From Holdemania sp. Marseille-P2844 (GTDB lineage: Bacteria > Bacillota_I > Bacilli_A > Erysipelotrichales > Erysipelotrichaceae), in contig NZ_LT635454.1 of assembly GCF_900120005.1 (NCBI RefSeq), positions 62,001 through 126,000 on the forward strand: a stretch of DNA of 64,000 bases. The letters are read 5' to 3'. Numbering within the stretch: position 1 is the first letter of the stretch; the number at the start of each line of letters is the position of its first letter. A model generated the notes under the pieces. The model was given only the letters and a program-made list of their open reading frames with translations. It made no database searches and had not been told where the DNA came from. Of the stretch, positions 47,661 through 57,231 are shown in pieces. Both the position numbers and the translations under genes were made by a program.

Positions 47661-48482
47661 ATGGTACATTTAGCGAGAGGTTCAGTCCGGATGATCTGTC
47701 TGGACTTAGATGGCACATTGTTTACGCCCCGCAAAGAGATCAGTGAGCGCAGCCGGAAAGCCATTAAGGGATGTCTGGATTTGGGGATGGAAGTCGTGCT
47801 GGTGACCGGGCGACCCTATTTGTTCGCAAAAGGGGTGGCGGCGTCAATCGATCCGCGCATAGACGCGATCGGATATGTCGGCAATTACCGCAAAATTCAA
47901 GGCGTGGCGCAGGGAACCCCAATCCCACAGGAAACGGCCTTGGAGATTCTTCGGCTGCTTCAGCGTGAGCATGTGTGGATGCAGGCGAAAACGTTTCATC
48001 ATGTCTATGGGAATTCGCTGAATTTAATTCGTCCCGATTATCAGAAGGTTACGCGGCATAATCCGCCTGGGGAACAAATTGTAGTCTGTTCCTGGACGCA
48101 GCCTCTGCGGCAGATCCAGAGGTCGAAAGACCCCGTTTATAAAATCATCGCGCTGGGCGGATTTAAGATTAAAAAGCTTAACCGTCTGCTTGCGCCGATC
48201 CCGGATATTAAAGTTTACAGTTACGCGAAAACCAATTTGGAAATTACTTCGGATCAAAATGATAAAGGCACGGCGATCCGGGCGGCAGCGGCTCAGCTGG
48301 GAATTCCGTTGGAACAGGTGCTCGGTGTCGGTGACAGTCTGAATGATATTGAAATGTTTAATGTCTGCGGCATCAAAGCGGCAATGGGCAACGCGTCTTC
48401 CGCGTTGAAAGCCCAGGCGGATCTGATCGCGGACACCAACGCTCAGGAAGGTGTTGCCAAGCTGTTGGAATCGTTGCTTTAA
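47661..48482 (+). CDS. Cof-type HAD-IIB phosphatase
   Basis: 273 aa. ATG at 47661 follows CAGGAGG. Motif I is CLDLDGTLF (nucleophile Asp and acid/base Asp), motif II VLVTGRPY, motif III/IV GVGDSLNDIEMFNVCGIKAAMGNA. The IIB cap domain sits between. Family members dephosphorylate sugar phosphates, flavin or other small phosphates in the cytosol; the substrate is unclear. Confidence 0.92.
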   Translation: MVHLARGSVRMICLDLDGTLFTPRKEISERSRKAIKGCLDLGMEVVLVTGRPYLFAKGVAASIDPRIDAIGYVGNYRKIQGVAQGTPIPQETALEILRLLQREHVWMQAKTFHHVYGNSLNLIRPDYQKVTRHNPPGEQIVVCSWTQPLRQIQRSKDPVYKIIALGGFKIKKLNRLLAPIPDIKVYSYAKTNLEITSDQNDKGTAIRAAAAQLGIPLEQVLGVGDSLNDIEMFNVCGIKAAMGNASSALKAQADLIADTNAQEGVAKLLESLL

Positions 48483-48533
48483 GATTGGTTTTCCTGACGG
48501 AATAATAAAAAAGGAAAAAAGGGAGGAATGAGG

Positions 48534-49046
48534 ATGAAGTTTTCAGAATTAGCGGCCCAGCGGTATTCCGTCCGCCGTTTCGACAGCCGGCCGGTTGAGC
48601 AGGCCGTCTTAGATCAAATTTTGGAAACAGGCCGGTTAGCGCCAACTGCGAAAAACCTGCAGCCGCAGCGGATTTACGTCGTCCGCAGCGAAGTCCTGTT
48701 AGCGAAGCTCAGAGCGATCACGGCAATGATCTTTGACGCACCGCAGGTACTGATCATTTGCGCGGATCAGAGCGAAGCCTGGGTTAATCCGTTCAACGGC
48801 CGCAGTTCAGCGGAAATGGACGCGTCAATCGTTGCCGCACACATGATGCTGCAGATGCAGGAGCTGGGAATTGGCAGCACCTGGGTTTGTTGGTTCGACA
48901 CGGAAAAGGTAAAGCAGGCGCTGGCCCTGCCGGAAAGCGTTGAGCCATATTGCCTGCTTCCGTTCGGCTATCCCGGCGCCGACTGCCGGCCATCCCGCCA
49001 ACATGAGCAGCGCAAGCCGCTGGATCAGACAGTGCGGTATCTCTGA
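48534..49046 (+). CDS. Nitroreductase-family FMN protein
   Basis: 170 aa. ATG at 48534 lies 7 nt after GGGAGGA; an ATG at 48528 is too close to it. RYSVRRFDSRPV and GRLAPTAKNLQPQRIYVV match the compact nitroreductase at 17550-18065 almost motif for motif, so the two are paralogues. It follows the HAD gene by 51 nt and ends at a terminator. Confidence 0.9.
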   Translation: MKFSELAAQRYSVRRFDSRPVEQAVLDQILETGRLAPTAKNLQPQRIYVVRSEVLLAKLRAITAMIFDAPQVLIICADQSEAWVNPFNGRSSAEMDASIVAAHMMLQMQELGIGSTWVCWFDTEKVKQALALPESVEPYCLLPFGYPGADCRPSRQHEQRKPLDQTVRYL

Positions 49047-49096
49047 CGGATTGTGTCCGCTTGCTTTCATTTTCGCCGCATTCATTTTGTTAGAAG

Positions 49097-49126
49097 ACAT
49101 TCAAAGCATTTCTTTGGATGTTTTTT
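49097..49126 (+). terminator. Intrinsic terminator after the nitroreductase
   Basis: ACATTCAAAG (49097-49106) pairs with CTTTGGATGT (49112-49121), one wobble, then T6. Confidence 0.7.
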
Positions 49127-49163
49127 ATCTTTGGGATAAAAGTTGATCTTTTTTACGGGTCTA

Positions 49164-49192
49164 TTGTTGTAAACCTGACGTCATGCTATAAT
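49164..49192 (+). promoter_or_regulatory. Candidate promoter of the large lipoprotein
   Basis: TTGTTG (49164-49169), 17-nt spacer, TATAAT (49187-49192). Confidence 0.5.
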
Positions 49193-49246
49193 ACAATCAA
49201 GAAAAGCAATGGATAGGATTTATAAAATTGAAGTGGGAGAATATGT

Positions 49247-51514
49247 ATGAAATTCAGAGAATTACGAAGGTTTGTCTTTGGCTTTTGTTTGCTTGCCGGC
49301 TTCATGAGCTTGACTGGTTGTCACGCCGATCCGGCGAAAGGTTCGAATGAAAAATGGCTGAGTCAGGTGGATACGCAGGCGGTCATCGTCGGGGAAAATT
49401 ATTACATGCCGGACTTTGATCAGAACCAGATTATGATCTGGAATTTTTCAGATCAGTCGCTGAGGCAATGGGATTTCTTTGAAGACGCTCAGATGCCGTC
49501 AGGGAAGATCCGGCGGATCACTTCGCCAGACGCCCGCCGGCTGGCCATTTGGACACAAAACGAAGAAGAGACTGCCGGCAGTTATGGGAAAAATCCAATG
49601 ACCGTAAATCTCTGGAATCTGAAAGAGATGCGGTTGGAAAAAAAGATCATTGCGACTGAATCAGGACAGATGCAGGGGCAGGATCTATATTGGATTCAGG
49701 AGAATCAGCTGTGGCATCAGTCTGTGGATGAGGATTCGGCGGAAATGATCACCGATCTCAGCGCGGAAGTACAAGACGCGGACAGGATGTCGGTAGAAGC
49801 TATTCTTGAACATACCGTAATTGTCTCTGCGGATTATTCTATTGAGAAGTCTACGCGGACTTACTTTAAAATTGACCGGGGAGATAAAACATCAAGTTCC
49901 TTTGTAGTGGAGCCGGGAGAGTGGGGTGAATATTATTCCGTCGCCTATTTGATCGGTGCGGATGAAGAAAAACTCTATTTTCAAATCTACGGATCAATGA
50001 AAAACTATTACTTCTCAACGGATCATGATGGCAAAAACGCGGAGCTGATCCAGAGTACAAATGAAGGAACGCTCCTCCGCCCCCGTCCGGCGTTATCGCA
50101 GAAGGGGTTTTACACGATCGTCACCAATCGTGAAATCGGTAATTTTGATGAACCGCGGCAATGCCAGATCATCCGTCAGAATGGTTATGATAGGGAAAGT
50201 GTCGCTGCGCTGAAATGTCTGGAAGAACTACGCTGCACGCCAGTGGGCGGTTGGTTAAAAATTCAGGGATATTCCGGCGACGGCGTAAATCATGTTTTTC
50301 TTGTCCAGCCGCAAACCGGTAAAATGTTCACCGTCGTTGAGGCTAAAAACGAATACTATCAAAGTCGGGAAGACGCGGCGATGGAGGGGATCGGCCAGCC
50401 GGTTACGTTTGCCAGCGAAGTGCGGGAGGCCCGGGGCTCATCCAAGGATCCCGGCGCATCGTTAACTTGTCTTGGATATGCTTTGGAAGTGGATGGGAAA
50501 GCGATCATGATCAGCGCCAATGGAAAACAGCTCCAGCAGCTGAATCCGGAAACAGGTTTGATTGAAGACCGCTATGTTTTATCGCGGTCACGTTATCCGG
50601 AAGGAAGAATCGTCCAGCTGCAGCACAACGGCGGACGGTTGTTTATGGATATATCCTGGCGGAAAGAAGAATTCCTGACATCAACAACGCTGGTTTTGAA
50701 TTCCGCCACCTTTGAAGTGACGGCGGAACTGAACGATGTCAGCAACTATACCGTAAATCAGGATCAGATGATTCTCGTGCAAAGGTCCGACTGGAGCGCA
50801 CCGGAAGAATACGGACGGCTCAATCTGGTTACGCAAAAGAAAGAAAAATTGTTTGACAGCACGCTGTTGAATCCGGAGGGATATTATAGCTTTTACGTAA
50901 GCAGTCTGGCTTATGATGAAAAGGAGAATTGCCTGTGGCTGACCGCAGGTTCCCCTAACGAAAGTGATTTGTATCAATATTCTCTTGATGATCAGACACT
51001 GCGGCTGCGGGCAAGGCCGGATCAGCTGAATACCTGGAATGAACAAAGCTTTATGCTTTTTCCGATTGCCGACTCTCAATTTGTACTGGGATTGTGGCAG
51101 GCTGAGGATATGGTTGGCGATAATTTTGATATCTATGAATTTGATGGAAGTCATGCGGAGTTGATCGCGAAGGATCTGCCGTTAGGAGGAGATTTTGTTT
51201 TAACGGAAAACGGCGCGTTCACCGCGGAATATTCGCAATGGGATTGGAGCCAGCCGTTTCAGGATATGAATTCAGCGACATATCGGGAATATTCGACAAT
51301 CTATTACCGCAGCGGCGAGGAAAAGGAAGAACTATTGCAGCTGGACAGCTCCTCCATTCAGATGGCTTATCTTCCTGCTTCGCGGAAACTTTGGTTACGG
51401 GCGCAGGAAGAGTCGATAAAATATCCGCAGGAATCGTGGATTACCTATCTTTTTGATTTGGATTCCGGGGAATTGCGGAAAGTGAACGAGGAAAGCTTTA
51501 ATATTTATGAGTAG
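49247..51514 (+). CDS. Large secreted lipoprotein, beta-propeller-like, unknown function
   Basis: 755 aa with a basic N-terminus, hydrophobic segment and lipobox LTGC at about residues 22-25. The rest is beta-rich, with repeating aromatic/acidic blocks such as MTVNLWNLKEMRLEKKII, IMIWNFSDQSLRQWDFF and YLFDLDSGELRKVNE that resemble blades of a propeller made of short strands. I cannot name a family. Monocistronic with its own promoter. The role could be sensing or scaffolding at the cell surface; this is inference. Confidence 0.7.
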   Translation: MKFRELRRFVFGFCLLAGFMSLTGCHADPAKGSNEKWLSQVDTQAVIVGENYYMPDFDQNQIMIWNFSDQSLRQWDFFEDAQMPSGKIRRITSPDARRLAIWTQNEEETAGSYGKNPMTVNLWNLKEMRLEKKIIATESGQMQGQDLYWIQENQLWHQSVDEDSAEMITDLSAEVQDADRMSVEAILEHTVIVSADYSIEKSTRTYFKIDRGDKTSSSFVVEPGEWGEYYSVAYLIGADEEKLYFQIYGSMKNYYFSTDHDGKNAELIQSTNEGTLLRPRPALSQKGFYTIVTNREIGNFDEPRQCQIIRQNGYDRESVAALKCLEELRCTPVGGWLKIQGYSGDGVNHVFLVQPQTGKMFTVVEAKNEYYQSREDAAMEGIGQPVTFASEVREARGSSKDPGASLTCLGYALEVDGKAIMISANGKQLQQLNPETGLIEDRYVLSRSRYPEGRIVQLQHNGGRLFMDISWRKEEFLTSTTLVLNSATFEVTAELNDVSNYTVNQDQMILVQRSDWSAPEEYGRLNLVTQKKEKLFDSTLLNPEGYYSFYVSSLAYDEKENCLWLTAGSPNESDLYQYSLDDQTLRLRARPDQLNTWNEQSFMLFPIADSQFVLGLWQAEDMVGDNFDIYEFDGSHAELIAKDLPLGGDFVLTENGAFTAEYSQWDWSQPFQDMNSATYREYSTIYYRSGEEKEELLQLDSSSIQMAYLPASRKLWLRAQEESIKYPQESWITYLFDLDSGELRKVNEESFNIYE

Positions 51515-51684
51515 GCAGAAAAGAATGAGATACATTCTTCGAAGTTTTGAGTTAAAAGAATAAAAAATCAGGGATCGTGCGTGCTGGCTCATCTTGGAAA
51601 GCGGAAGCTTTCGCAAGGAAAATATTTTCAGCTCAGCTAAAATACGCTATAATCTTTACCAGAGAGCGAAAAGAGGTGATCGCG

Positions 51685-52341
51685 ATGCTTAGTTTTGAAA
51701 AGGTGTTGGAAGCCATTCCCGAGCGGGTGCGGATGCGGCTGGTTCCGGTCACCTTTGAACCGGGCGAGACAATCATCGAAAAAGGCGCGCCGGTGACCTG
51801 CGGCTACATCTTTACCGAAGGGGTACTCGACGTCCAGAGCATAAACACGCGCGGGATCGCCTACACCTATGTCACCAATTATGAAGCCCGCTTTGTCGGT
51901 CTGATGGAAATTTATTCTGATCATCACCGTTACTGCTGTTCGTTGAAAGTCGATGAGCGCTGCCGCGGCTACCGCATCACCAGGGAAGATTTGTTCATCC
52001 TGCTGTCCGATTGCAGCCCGTTTAAAGAATATCTGATCTGTTACTGGGCGAATCAATTTTATGATTCAGCGATCAATGAATCCCGCTATCCGACCAATTC
52101 GATGAACATTAAGCTGATCGACTATCTGCTGCGGCTGTGCGACGCGCTGAAACCCAGCGGCGACGTGATCCGGATCAAGATCAAGCGGGAAGAACTGGCG
52201 GCCTTTATGGGCTGTTCCCGCCGGACGGTTTACCGGCTTCTGAGCCAGTTCAAGAACGAAGGTCTGATCGGTAAGGAAGGCAACACGCTGACGATCACGC
52301 TTGAACAGCGGAAAAAGTTACAAAAGAAACGCGAAGAATAA
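51685..52341 (+). CDS. Crp/Fnr-family regulator
   Basis: 218 aa from the ATG at 51685 (GAGGTGA upstream); the longer frame from 51577 has no ribosome site. N-terminal cyclic-nucleotide-like beta barrel (FEPGETIIEKGAPVTCGYIFTEGVLDV) and a C-terminal Crp HTH (KREELAAFMGCSRRTVYRLLSQFKNEGLI). There is no N-terminal Fe-S cysteine cluster, and the cAMP arginine-serine motif is not evident, so the effector is unknown. YeiL/Crp-like proteins often control anaerobic enzymes. Convergent with the FAD/FMN lipoprotein gene. Confidence 0.88.
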   Translation: MLSFEKVLEAIPERVRMRLVPVTFEPGETIIEKGAPVTCGYIFTEGVLDVQSINTRGIAYTYVTNYEARFVGLMEIYSDHHRYCCSLKVDERCRGYRITREDLFILLSDCSPFKEYLICYWANQFYDSAINESRYPTNSMNIKLIDYLLRLCDALKPSGDVIRIKIKREELAAFMGCSRRTVYRLLSQFKNEGLIGKEGNTLTITLEQRKKLQKKREE

Positions 52342-52343
52342 GA

Positions 52344-52410
52344 AAAACCTTCCTGCAGGGGAATTTGAATGAGAAGATTGGATCTCAGACAATCAAAGCG
52401 GGAAGGTTTT
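52344..52410. terminator. Bidirectional terminator
   Basis: AAAACCTTCC (52344-52353) pairs with GGAAGGTTTT (52401-52410), between the convergent Crp and FAD/FMN genes. Confidence 0.75.
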
Positions 52411-52428
52411 AATTTATTCTGTTACTAC

Positions 52429-54753
52429 TTATTTTTCAATAAGCGAGGCGGCTGCGTGAATGCCGGCCAGACGTCCGGAGGTAAAGGCAAAGCCCTGATC
52501 GACGCCGCCATAAGTGACGTAAGGCTTCTTTTCAGAATACAGTACGCCGGATGCATCCAGCCCGGCCGCGTATAAGCCGCTCATCACGGAACCATCCGTC
52601 TTCAGAACCTCAAGGTTTGTGTTAACGTCCAGCGCCGCGCAGGTACTGTATGGATAATTGGCCATTTTGATTGCATAGAAGGGTCCTTCCCCCGCTAACG
52701 GATCCAGGTTTTCGGCATTCTTGCCAAATTCCTCATCGACGCCGGCGGCACAGGCGGCATTGTATTTTTCCACGGTCTGTTTCAAGGTTTCAGGCTCCAT
52801 CCCCAACTGAACTGCCAAATCTTCCACGGTGTCCGCTTTGTAGGCAAAGCCGGCGGTGACCGCTGCCTCCATGACTTCATGAGCGTTTGGAATCGGCGTA
52901 CCATCCGGAGCCCAGCCGTTAGCGCCCAGATTGACGGTTGTCATATAGGCCGGAGCCGTGCGCAAACCACGTTTCTCAACGGCGCTGATCTGCGTGTCGC
53001 TGTAAAGCGAATAGAAGTTCGGGCCAGAAACCCAGGCGTTGAAGCCAAGCTGCTTTTCATTGGTGAAGCGCTCACCCTGCATGTTGACGGCCAGGGAATC
53101 CGGCGCGACGCCCAGATAATGCGGCAGATCGCCTTCTGTCCATTTTGTCGGCTTCATCGTCTGCATACACAGTTTGTCTTCCAAGGTGTGATATTCAAAA
53201 TTGCTCAGAAAGCCAGCCGCACCGATGATGTGCACAGCCGGGCACATTCCGATATTGTAGGTCGCAGCGCCTTCCGCAATCGAGGATTCGATCATCTTAC
53301 CGTCGTTTTGCTTCATGCCGACCATATCCCAGCTGCCGGAAAGCGGATAAACCGTGTTCGATAAATATTTCTGGGTCATCGCGGAATTGGATAAGAAGCC
53401 TCCGGTTCCCAGAATGACTTTCCTGGCGTGAATCAGAATTTCCTGACCGTTGGCGGTATTGCGCGCTTTCACGCCGGTAACCTGGCCGTTTTCCACAATC
53501 AGATCATAAGCTTCCGTTTCCAACATGATTTTGCCGCCCATTTTCGTGAATTCCGCCATACAGTTGTCATAGAACTGAATGTTGTGCTGCCGTCTGACGG
53601 TCATGCCGTCCTTGCTTGGCGCATAAGAGAACAATACGATATTGGAATCGCCTTCGGTTAACCCTGTCTGCGGTTTTTCCAGTTCCAGCCCGTAATCTTC
53701 AACTAACCAGTCGATTGTGTCGCCGGAATGATCGAGCAGTAATTCGATCATTTCCGGCTTTGCATCGCCTTCGACATACGTCAGCCAGTCCGTTAACAGC
53801 GCGTCGCGGTCAGTGAAGTCCTTTCCGTCATTGTACTTGTCCGCCAGACCCGGCGGATTCACCGCGAAGACGCCTGAGCACAAAGAGGAAGCTCCGCCAT
53901 ATCGGCCAGCCTTGTCAATGGCCAGTACGCTGACGTTCTCAGGATTTTCCGCTGCCATGGTTTCCGCAGCGCTCAAGGCGGCGGTAGTGCCGGCTGCCCC
54001 CAGTCCGACAACCAGAATATCCGTCGTTAATTCCTCCGCCGCCGGCGCTTCATCCGGAATGGTTTCAAAGGCGGAAATGGCCGCAGCGTCGGTGCCGGCC
54101 GCTTCCAAAGCCTGAACGATGGCCTTTTTCGCGGCGCTTTTAATCGCGTTGCTGGAAACCGTCGCGCCGCAGATTGCTTCGACGGCAACGGATTGATGTT
54201 CAACCATTCGCTGCGGAAGCAGATTGGCCGCGCTTTGGAAAATCCCGACCGTGTCCGCGGAATCCGGATTGACCTGGACTGCAAGCAGCTGTGTTTCATC
54301 CACGGTAACGCTGACCTCGATATCCCAGGCGGAACGGAAACCCGGAGCCGAGGCCGTATAGGTTCCAGCTTTCATCTTGACGTCGGGTTTTGCCGTTTCG
54401 ACTCCGTTTAACGTATTCCACGCCTGACGGGCTGCGCTGAGGACGGCTTCGCTGGTAAGGGTCGCACCGCTGACGGCTTCCACGTCAATGGATTGACTCT
54501 CTTTCATCGCTTTCTGTAAAGTCAGGATGGCCTGACCGCCAACCGCTTCAGTTTCTTTGTCTCCCTGGATCACGACGTCGGCGAGCGTGCCGTTTTCAGT
54601 GGTCAGTGTGACGGAAACTTCGCCGCCGAATCCCTGAGCGGCCGCGGTTCTCGATCGAGTTCCGGTTTCGCCGCCCGGTGTTTTCGAACAGCCGGAAAGC
54701 AACAAGGCGCCAATCAGAAGCAGTATGTTGAATCGTAGAACTTGCTTTTTCAT
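52429..54753 (-). CDS. Lipoprotein FAD/FMN reductase (urocanate/fumarate reductase-like)
   Basis: 774 aa. ATG at 54753 follows GGAGGG; signal peptide with lipobox LSGC at about residues 17-20. Two N-terminal FMN-binding domains follow: the first has VSGATLTS, the expected site where ApbE attaches FMN to threonine; the second reads ICGATVSS, with cysteine instead of the usual serine. The C-terminal FAD_binding_2 domain has TDILVVGLGAAGTTAA and GLYAAGLDASG. This is the layout of extracellular flavin-linked reductases of Gram-positive anaerobes that use small organic acceptors. Acceptor unknown. Divergent from a LysR gene. Confidence 0.88.
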   Translation of the reverse strand: MKKQVLRFNILLLIGALLLSGCSKTPGGETGTRSRTAAAQGFGGEVSVTLTTENGTLADVVIQGDKETEAVGGQAILTLQKAMKESQSIDVEAVSGATLTSEAVLSAARQAWNTLNGVETAKPDVKMKAGTYTASAPGFRSAWDIEVSVTVDETQLLAVQVNPDSADTVGIFQSAANLLPQRMVEHQSVAVEAICGATVSSNAIKSAAKKAIVQALEAAGTDAAAISAFETIPDEAPAAEELTTDILVVGLGAAGTTAALSAAETMAAENPENVSVLAIDKAGRYGGASSLCSGVFAVNPPGLADKYNDGKDFTDRDALLTDWLTYVEGDAKPEMIELLLDHSGDTIDWLVEDYGLELEKPQTGLTEGDSNIVLFSYAPSKDGMTVRRQHNIQFYDNCMAEFTKMGGKIMLETEAYDLIVENGQVTGVKARNTANGQEILIHARKVILGTGGFLSNSAMTQKYLSNTVYPLSGSWDMVGMKQNDGKMIESSIAEGAATYNIGMCPAVHIIGAAGFLSNFEYHTLEDKLCMQTMKPTKWTEGDLPHYLGVAPDSLAVNMQGERFTNEKQLGFNAWVSGPNFYSLYSDTQISAVEKRGLRTAPAYMTTVNLGANGWAPDGTPIPNAHEVMEAAVTAGFAYKADTVEDLAVQLGMEPETLKQTVEKYNAACAAGVDEEFGKNAENLDPLAGEGPFYAIKMANYPYSTCAALDVNTNLEVLKTDGSVMSGLYAAGLDASGVLYSEKKPYVTYGGVDQGFAFTSGRLAGIHAAASLIEK

Positions 54754-54816
54754 TATTTTCCCTCCGTTTGATAATAATTTATCATAGCCTGCGATGATGT
54801 GGAGAGGAGCGTTCGT

Positions 54817-54831
54817 TTGCATTGGGTGCAA
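54817..54831. promoter_or_regulatory. LysR-box candidate
   Basis: TTGCA-TTGGG-TGCAA is a perfect T-N11-A type inverted repeat in the 123-nt divergent region between the FAD/FMN gene and lysR. Confidence 0.65.
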
Positions 54832-54876
54832 CAAAAGTTACATTCCTGTGTTACAATAAGCGAAAGGGGTGGGATA

Positions 54877-55755
54877 ATGGATGTGATCCAATTACATTAT
54901 TTCCGGACGATTGTGGAGCAGGGAAGCCTGAATAAGGCCGCGGAAGCACTCTATATATCAAGACAAGGATTAACGAAAATTATCCGGAAAATGGAACAGG
55001 AGCTGGGTGCGCAGCTGTTTGACGTCACGGGTACCGGCGCTGTCCCGACGCGATTCGCGGAAGCCTTGTATGAACGTTCGGAAGACTATATCCAATTTCA
55101 TCAGGATTTTTTAAGTGAAGTCCACAAACTGAAGCAGAAACGGACAAACGAACTGGTCATCGGCTTACAATCCGGATTTTCGGAAGGTTTTGGCAAAGAT
55201 TTTCTGGCGAATTTCATCATTCAAAATCAGGATCTGGCGATTCGCGTTCGTTCGGTTACGAAGCAGCGGCTGGCGGAAGCCATGGAACAAAAGGAGATCC
55301 CGGTCTGGATCGCAACGGGAAATTACAACGAAGCGGTTTTCCATTCTTTGCATACCAGGAAAAACAAGCTGTTTCTGCTTGCCGCGAAAGATCATCCGCT
55401 GACGCGGCAGGACGAAGTCCGGCTCGCGGACCTGAATCCTTATCCCTTGATCGGCCTGAGTCACGACATCGGCCAGGCGGGGAAGACCAATGCTGAAATC
55501 AGTAAAAACCGGCTGAAAGCTCCCGATTATTATCTGAATTCATCCGATCGGGATTTGATTATGAGATTAGTTCAGAGCGGACTTGCCGTCAGTTTTAACG
55601 CTGGCTGGCAATACACGGAATACCCGGGGATCGTCGCGCTGCCCTTAGCGGATATGCATGTAGAAGTACAGCTCCATGTGCTGCTTCGCAATGATGTGGC
55701 GGTGAACTCATCCATTCAGCGGCTGATCGACTACATAGAGAATTTCAGCGGTTAA
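54877..55755 (+). CDS. LysR-family regulator
   Basis: 292 aa from the ATG at 54877 (AAAGGGGTGG upstream). N-terminal LysR HTH (HYFRTIVEQGSLNKAAEALYISRQGLTKII) and a periplasmic-binding-like effector domain starting near residue 90 (ELVIGLQSGFSEGF). The in-frame upstream part from 54799 crosses the operator and is not coding. By position it should control the divergent reductase, perhaps with the reductase's substrate as ligand. Confidence 0.9.
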   Translation: MDVIQLHYFRTIVEQGSLNKAAEALYISRQGLTKIIRKMEQELGAQLFDVTGTGAVPTRFAEALYERSEDYIQFHQDFLSEVHKLKQKRTNELVIGLQSGFSEGFGKDFLANFIIQNQDLAIRVRSVTKQRLAEAMEQKEIPVWIATGNYNEAVFHSLHTRKNKLFLLAAKDHPLTRQDEVRLADLNPYPLIGLSHDIGQAGKTNAEISKNRLKAPDYYLNSSDRDLIMRLVQSGLAVSFNAGWQYTEYPGIVALPLADMHVEVQLHVLLRNDVAVNSSIQRLIDYIENFSG

Positions 55756-56099
55756 AGACGGACCCTGCAGCCCTGTGAATTTGCGGATAAACAGGAAATA
55801 CAGGAGGCCGCGCTGGATCAGCGAAGCAACAACGTTGCATTTCAGACGCTGCCGTGTAAAAATAAAACTGATCTTTAAAATTCTTAAACAAGTAAAAAAC
55901 AGGGTTTTGCAGACTGTTCTTTCAGAGATGGAAGCCGCGATCGAAGTGGATCAACTCAAAGTGCAGAAAACGCTTACAGAAGAAACGCGAAGATTCATAT
56001 GAAATATAGTAAAAGTGACATTTGTCACTTTTTTTGTAGGCTTTTCCATGATATAAAACTACTGTATTTGTAAGCGTTATGCTTACCAGGAGGGAAAAG
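55756..56099. other. 344-nt gap between lysR and the BMP operon
   Basis: Contains a terminator at 56011-56035. A 75-codon plus-strand frame at 55775-56002 lacks a ribosome site and was rejected. No riboswitch motif recognised before the BMP gene. Confidence 0.45.
56011..56035 (+). terminator. Intrinsic terminator
   Basis: AAGTGAC (56013-56019) pairs with GTCACTT (56024-56030), followed by a T-run. Confidence 0.75.
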
Positions 56100-57188
56100 A
56101 TGAAAAAGTTAGGACTTCTCTGTACCGCTGCACTGCTGACTTTATCGCTGGCAGCCTGCTCAGGCAACGGCGGCAAACAAGGCGGCACAGACAACAACGG
56201 AGGCACAGCCAATAACGGTGATAAGCAGGTGAAAGTGGCGATCGTTCTGTCCACCGGGGGACTGGGCGATAAGAACTTCAACGACATGTCCTATGATGGC
56301 TTGTCTCAGGCCAAAGAAGATTTCGGAATTGATTTCCAGTATGTTGAACCGGAATCAGCCAGTGATTTTGAAGCAGGTTACCGCCAGTTTGCGGATGCCG
56401 GCGTCTATGATTTAATCATCGGTCTGGCAACCGATCAGAACGATGCTCTGACGGCGGTGCAGGCGGATTATCCGGATCAGAAATTCTCGATCATCGACTC
56501 ATCTCTGGAACTGCCGAACGTCAGCGCTGTTTCCACAAAGTGGCAGGAACAGACATTCCTGTGCGGCGTTTACGCAGGTTTAGGCACGCTGTCTGAAATG
56601 CCGAAAGCCAATGCGGACAACGTTGTCGGCGTTATCCTGGGCATGGACAATCCGAATCTGCGGTCTGGCGTCGTTGGTTTTGAAGCGGGTGTAAAATATG
56701 TCAATCCGGAATGTGAAGTTTTGACGGCGACGGTCGGCAGCTTCAACGATTCTGACAAAGGTAAAAATATCGCAATGTCGATGTATAACAAGGGCGCAGA
56801 TTTCATCCAGCACATTGCCGGAGCTTCCGGACTTGGTGTCTTCAATGCTGCGAAAGAAGCTGACCGCTATGCATTCGGCGTCGGCGGAAACCAGAATGCG
56901 ATCGAACCGGATTATATCCCGGCGACCTCGATCCGCAACGTCAACGAAATGGTCTACAACGAAGTCAAGGCTTTAGTTGAAGGCACATGGACCGAAGGCG
57001 TCAAGATCAGCGGCTTAAAGGAAGAAGCGGTCGGTTATTCCAATGAATTCTCCAACGTTGAAGTTCCTGAAGACATCGCGGCGGCGATTGCGGATATCAA
57101 AGCCAAGATTCAAAGCGGCGAGCTGGTCATCTGCGAAACAGAAGATGAACTGGACAGCTGGGTATCTTCCAATCAGTATACAAAATAA
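56100..57188 (+). CDS. BMP-family substrate-binding lipoprotein
   Basis: 362 aa from the ATG at 56100 with AGGAGGG. Signal peptide with lipobox LAAC, then a Gly/Asn-rich linker. The PnrA/BMP fold is shown by VAIVLSTGGLGDKNFNDMSYDGL, LIIGLATDQNDAL and VGGNQNAIEPDYIPATSI. It delivers a purine nucleoside or a related sugar to the ABC transporter encoded next. First gene of a five-gene operon. Confidence 0.93.
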   Translation: MKKLGLLCTAALLTLSLAACSGNGGKQGGTDNNGGTANNGDKQVKVAIVLSTGGLGDKNFNDMSYDGLSQAKEDFGIDFQYVEPESASDFEAGYRQFADAGVYDLIIGLATDQNDALTAVQADYPDQKFSIIDSSLELPNVSAVSTKWQEQTFLCGVYAGLGTLSEMPKANADNVVGVILGMDNPNLRSGVVGFEAGVKYVNPECEVLTATVGSFNDSDKGKNIAMSMYNKGADFIQHIAGASGLGVFNAAKEADRYAFGVGGNQNAIEPDYIPATSIRNVNEMVYNEVKALVEGTWTEGVKISGLKEEAVGYSNEFSNVEVPEDIAAAIADIKAKIQSGELVICETEDELDSWVSSNQYTK

Positions 57189-57231
57189 GCTGAAAACAAG
57201 TTGATTTTGTAAAAAGAAAAAGGAGGAAACA

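Noticed and set aside
47424-47669. 81-aa minus-strand frame upstream of the HAD gene
   Set aside because: Overlaps the HAD promoter and start; no ribosome site.
52879-53364. 161-aa plus-strand frame inside the FAD/FMN reductase
   Set aside because: Antisense shadow of a well-supported gene.
55775-56002. 75-aa plus-strand frame between lysR and the BMP gene
   Set aside because: GTG start without ribosome site; the later part looks amphipathic, but no start can be justified. Could be a gene remnant.
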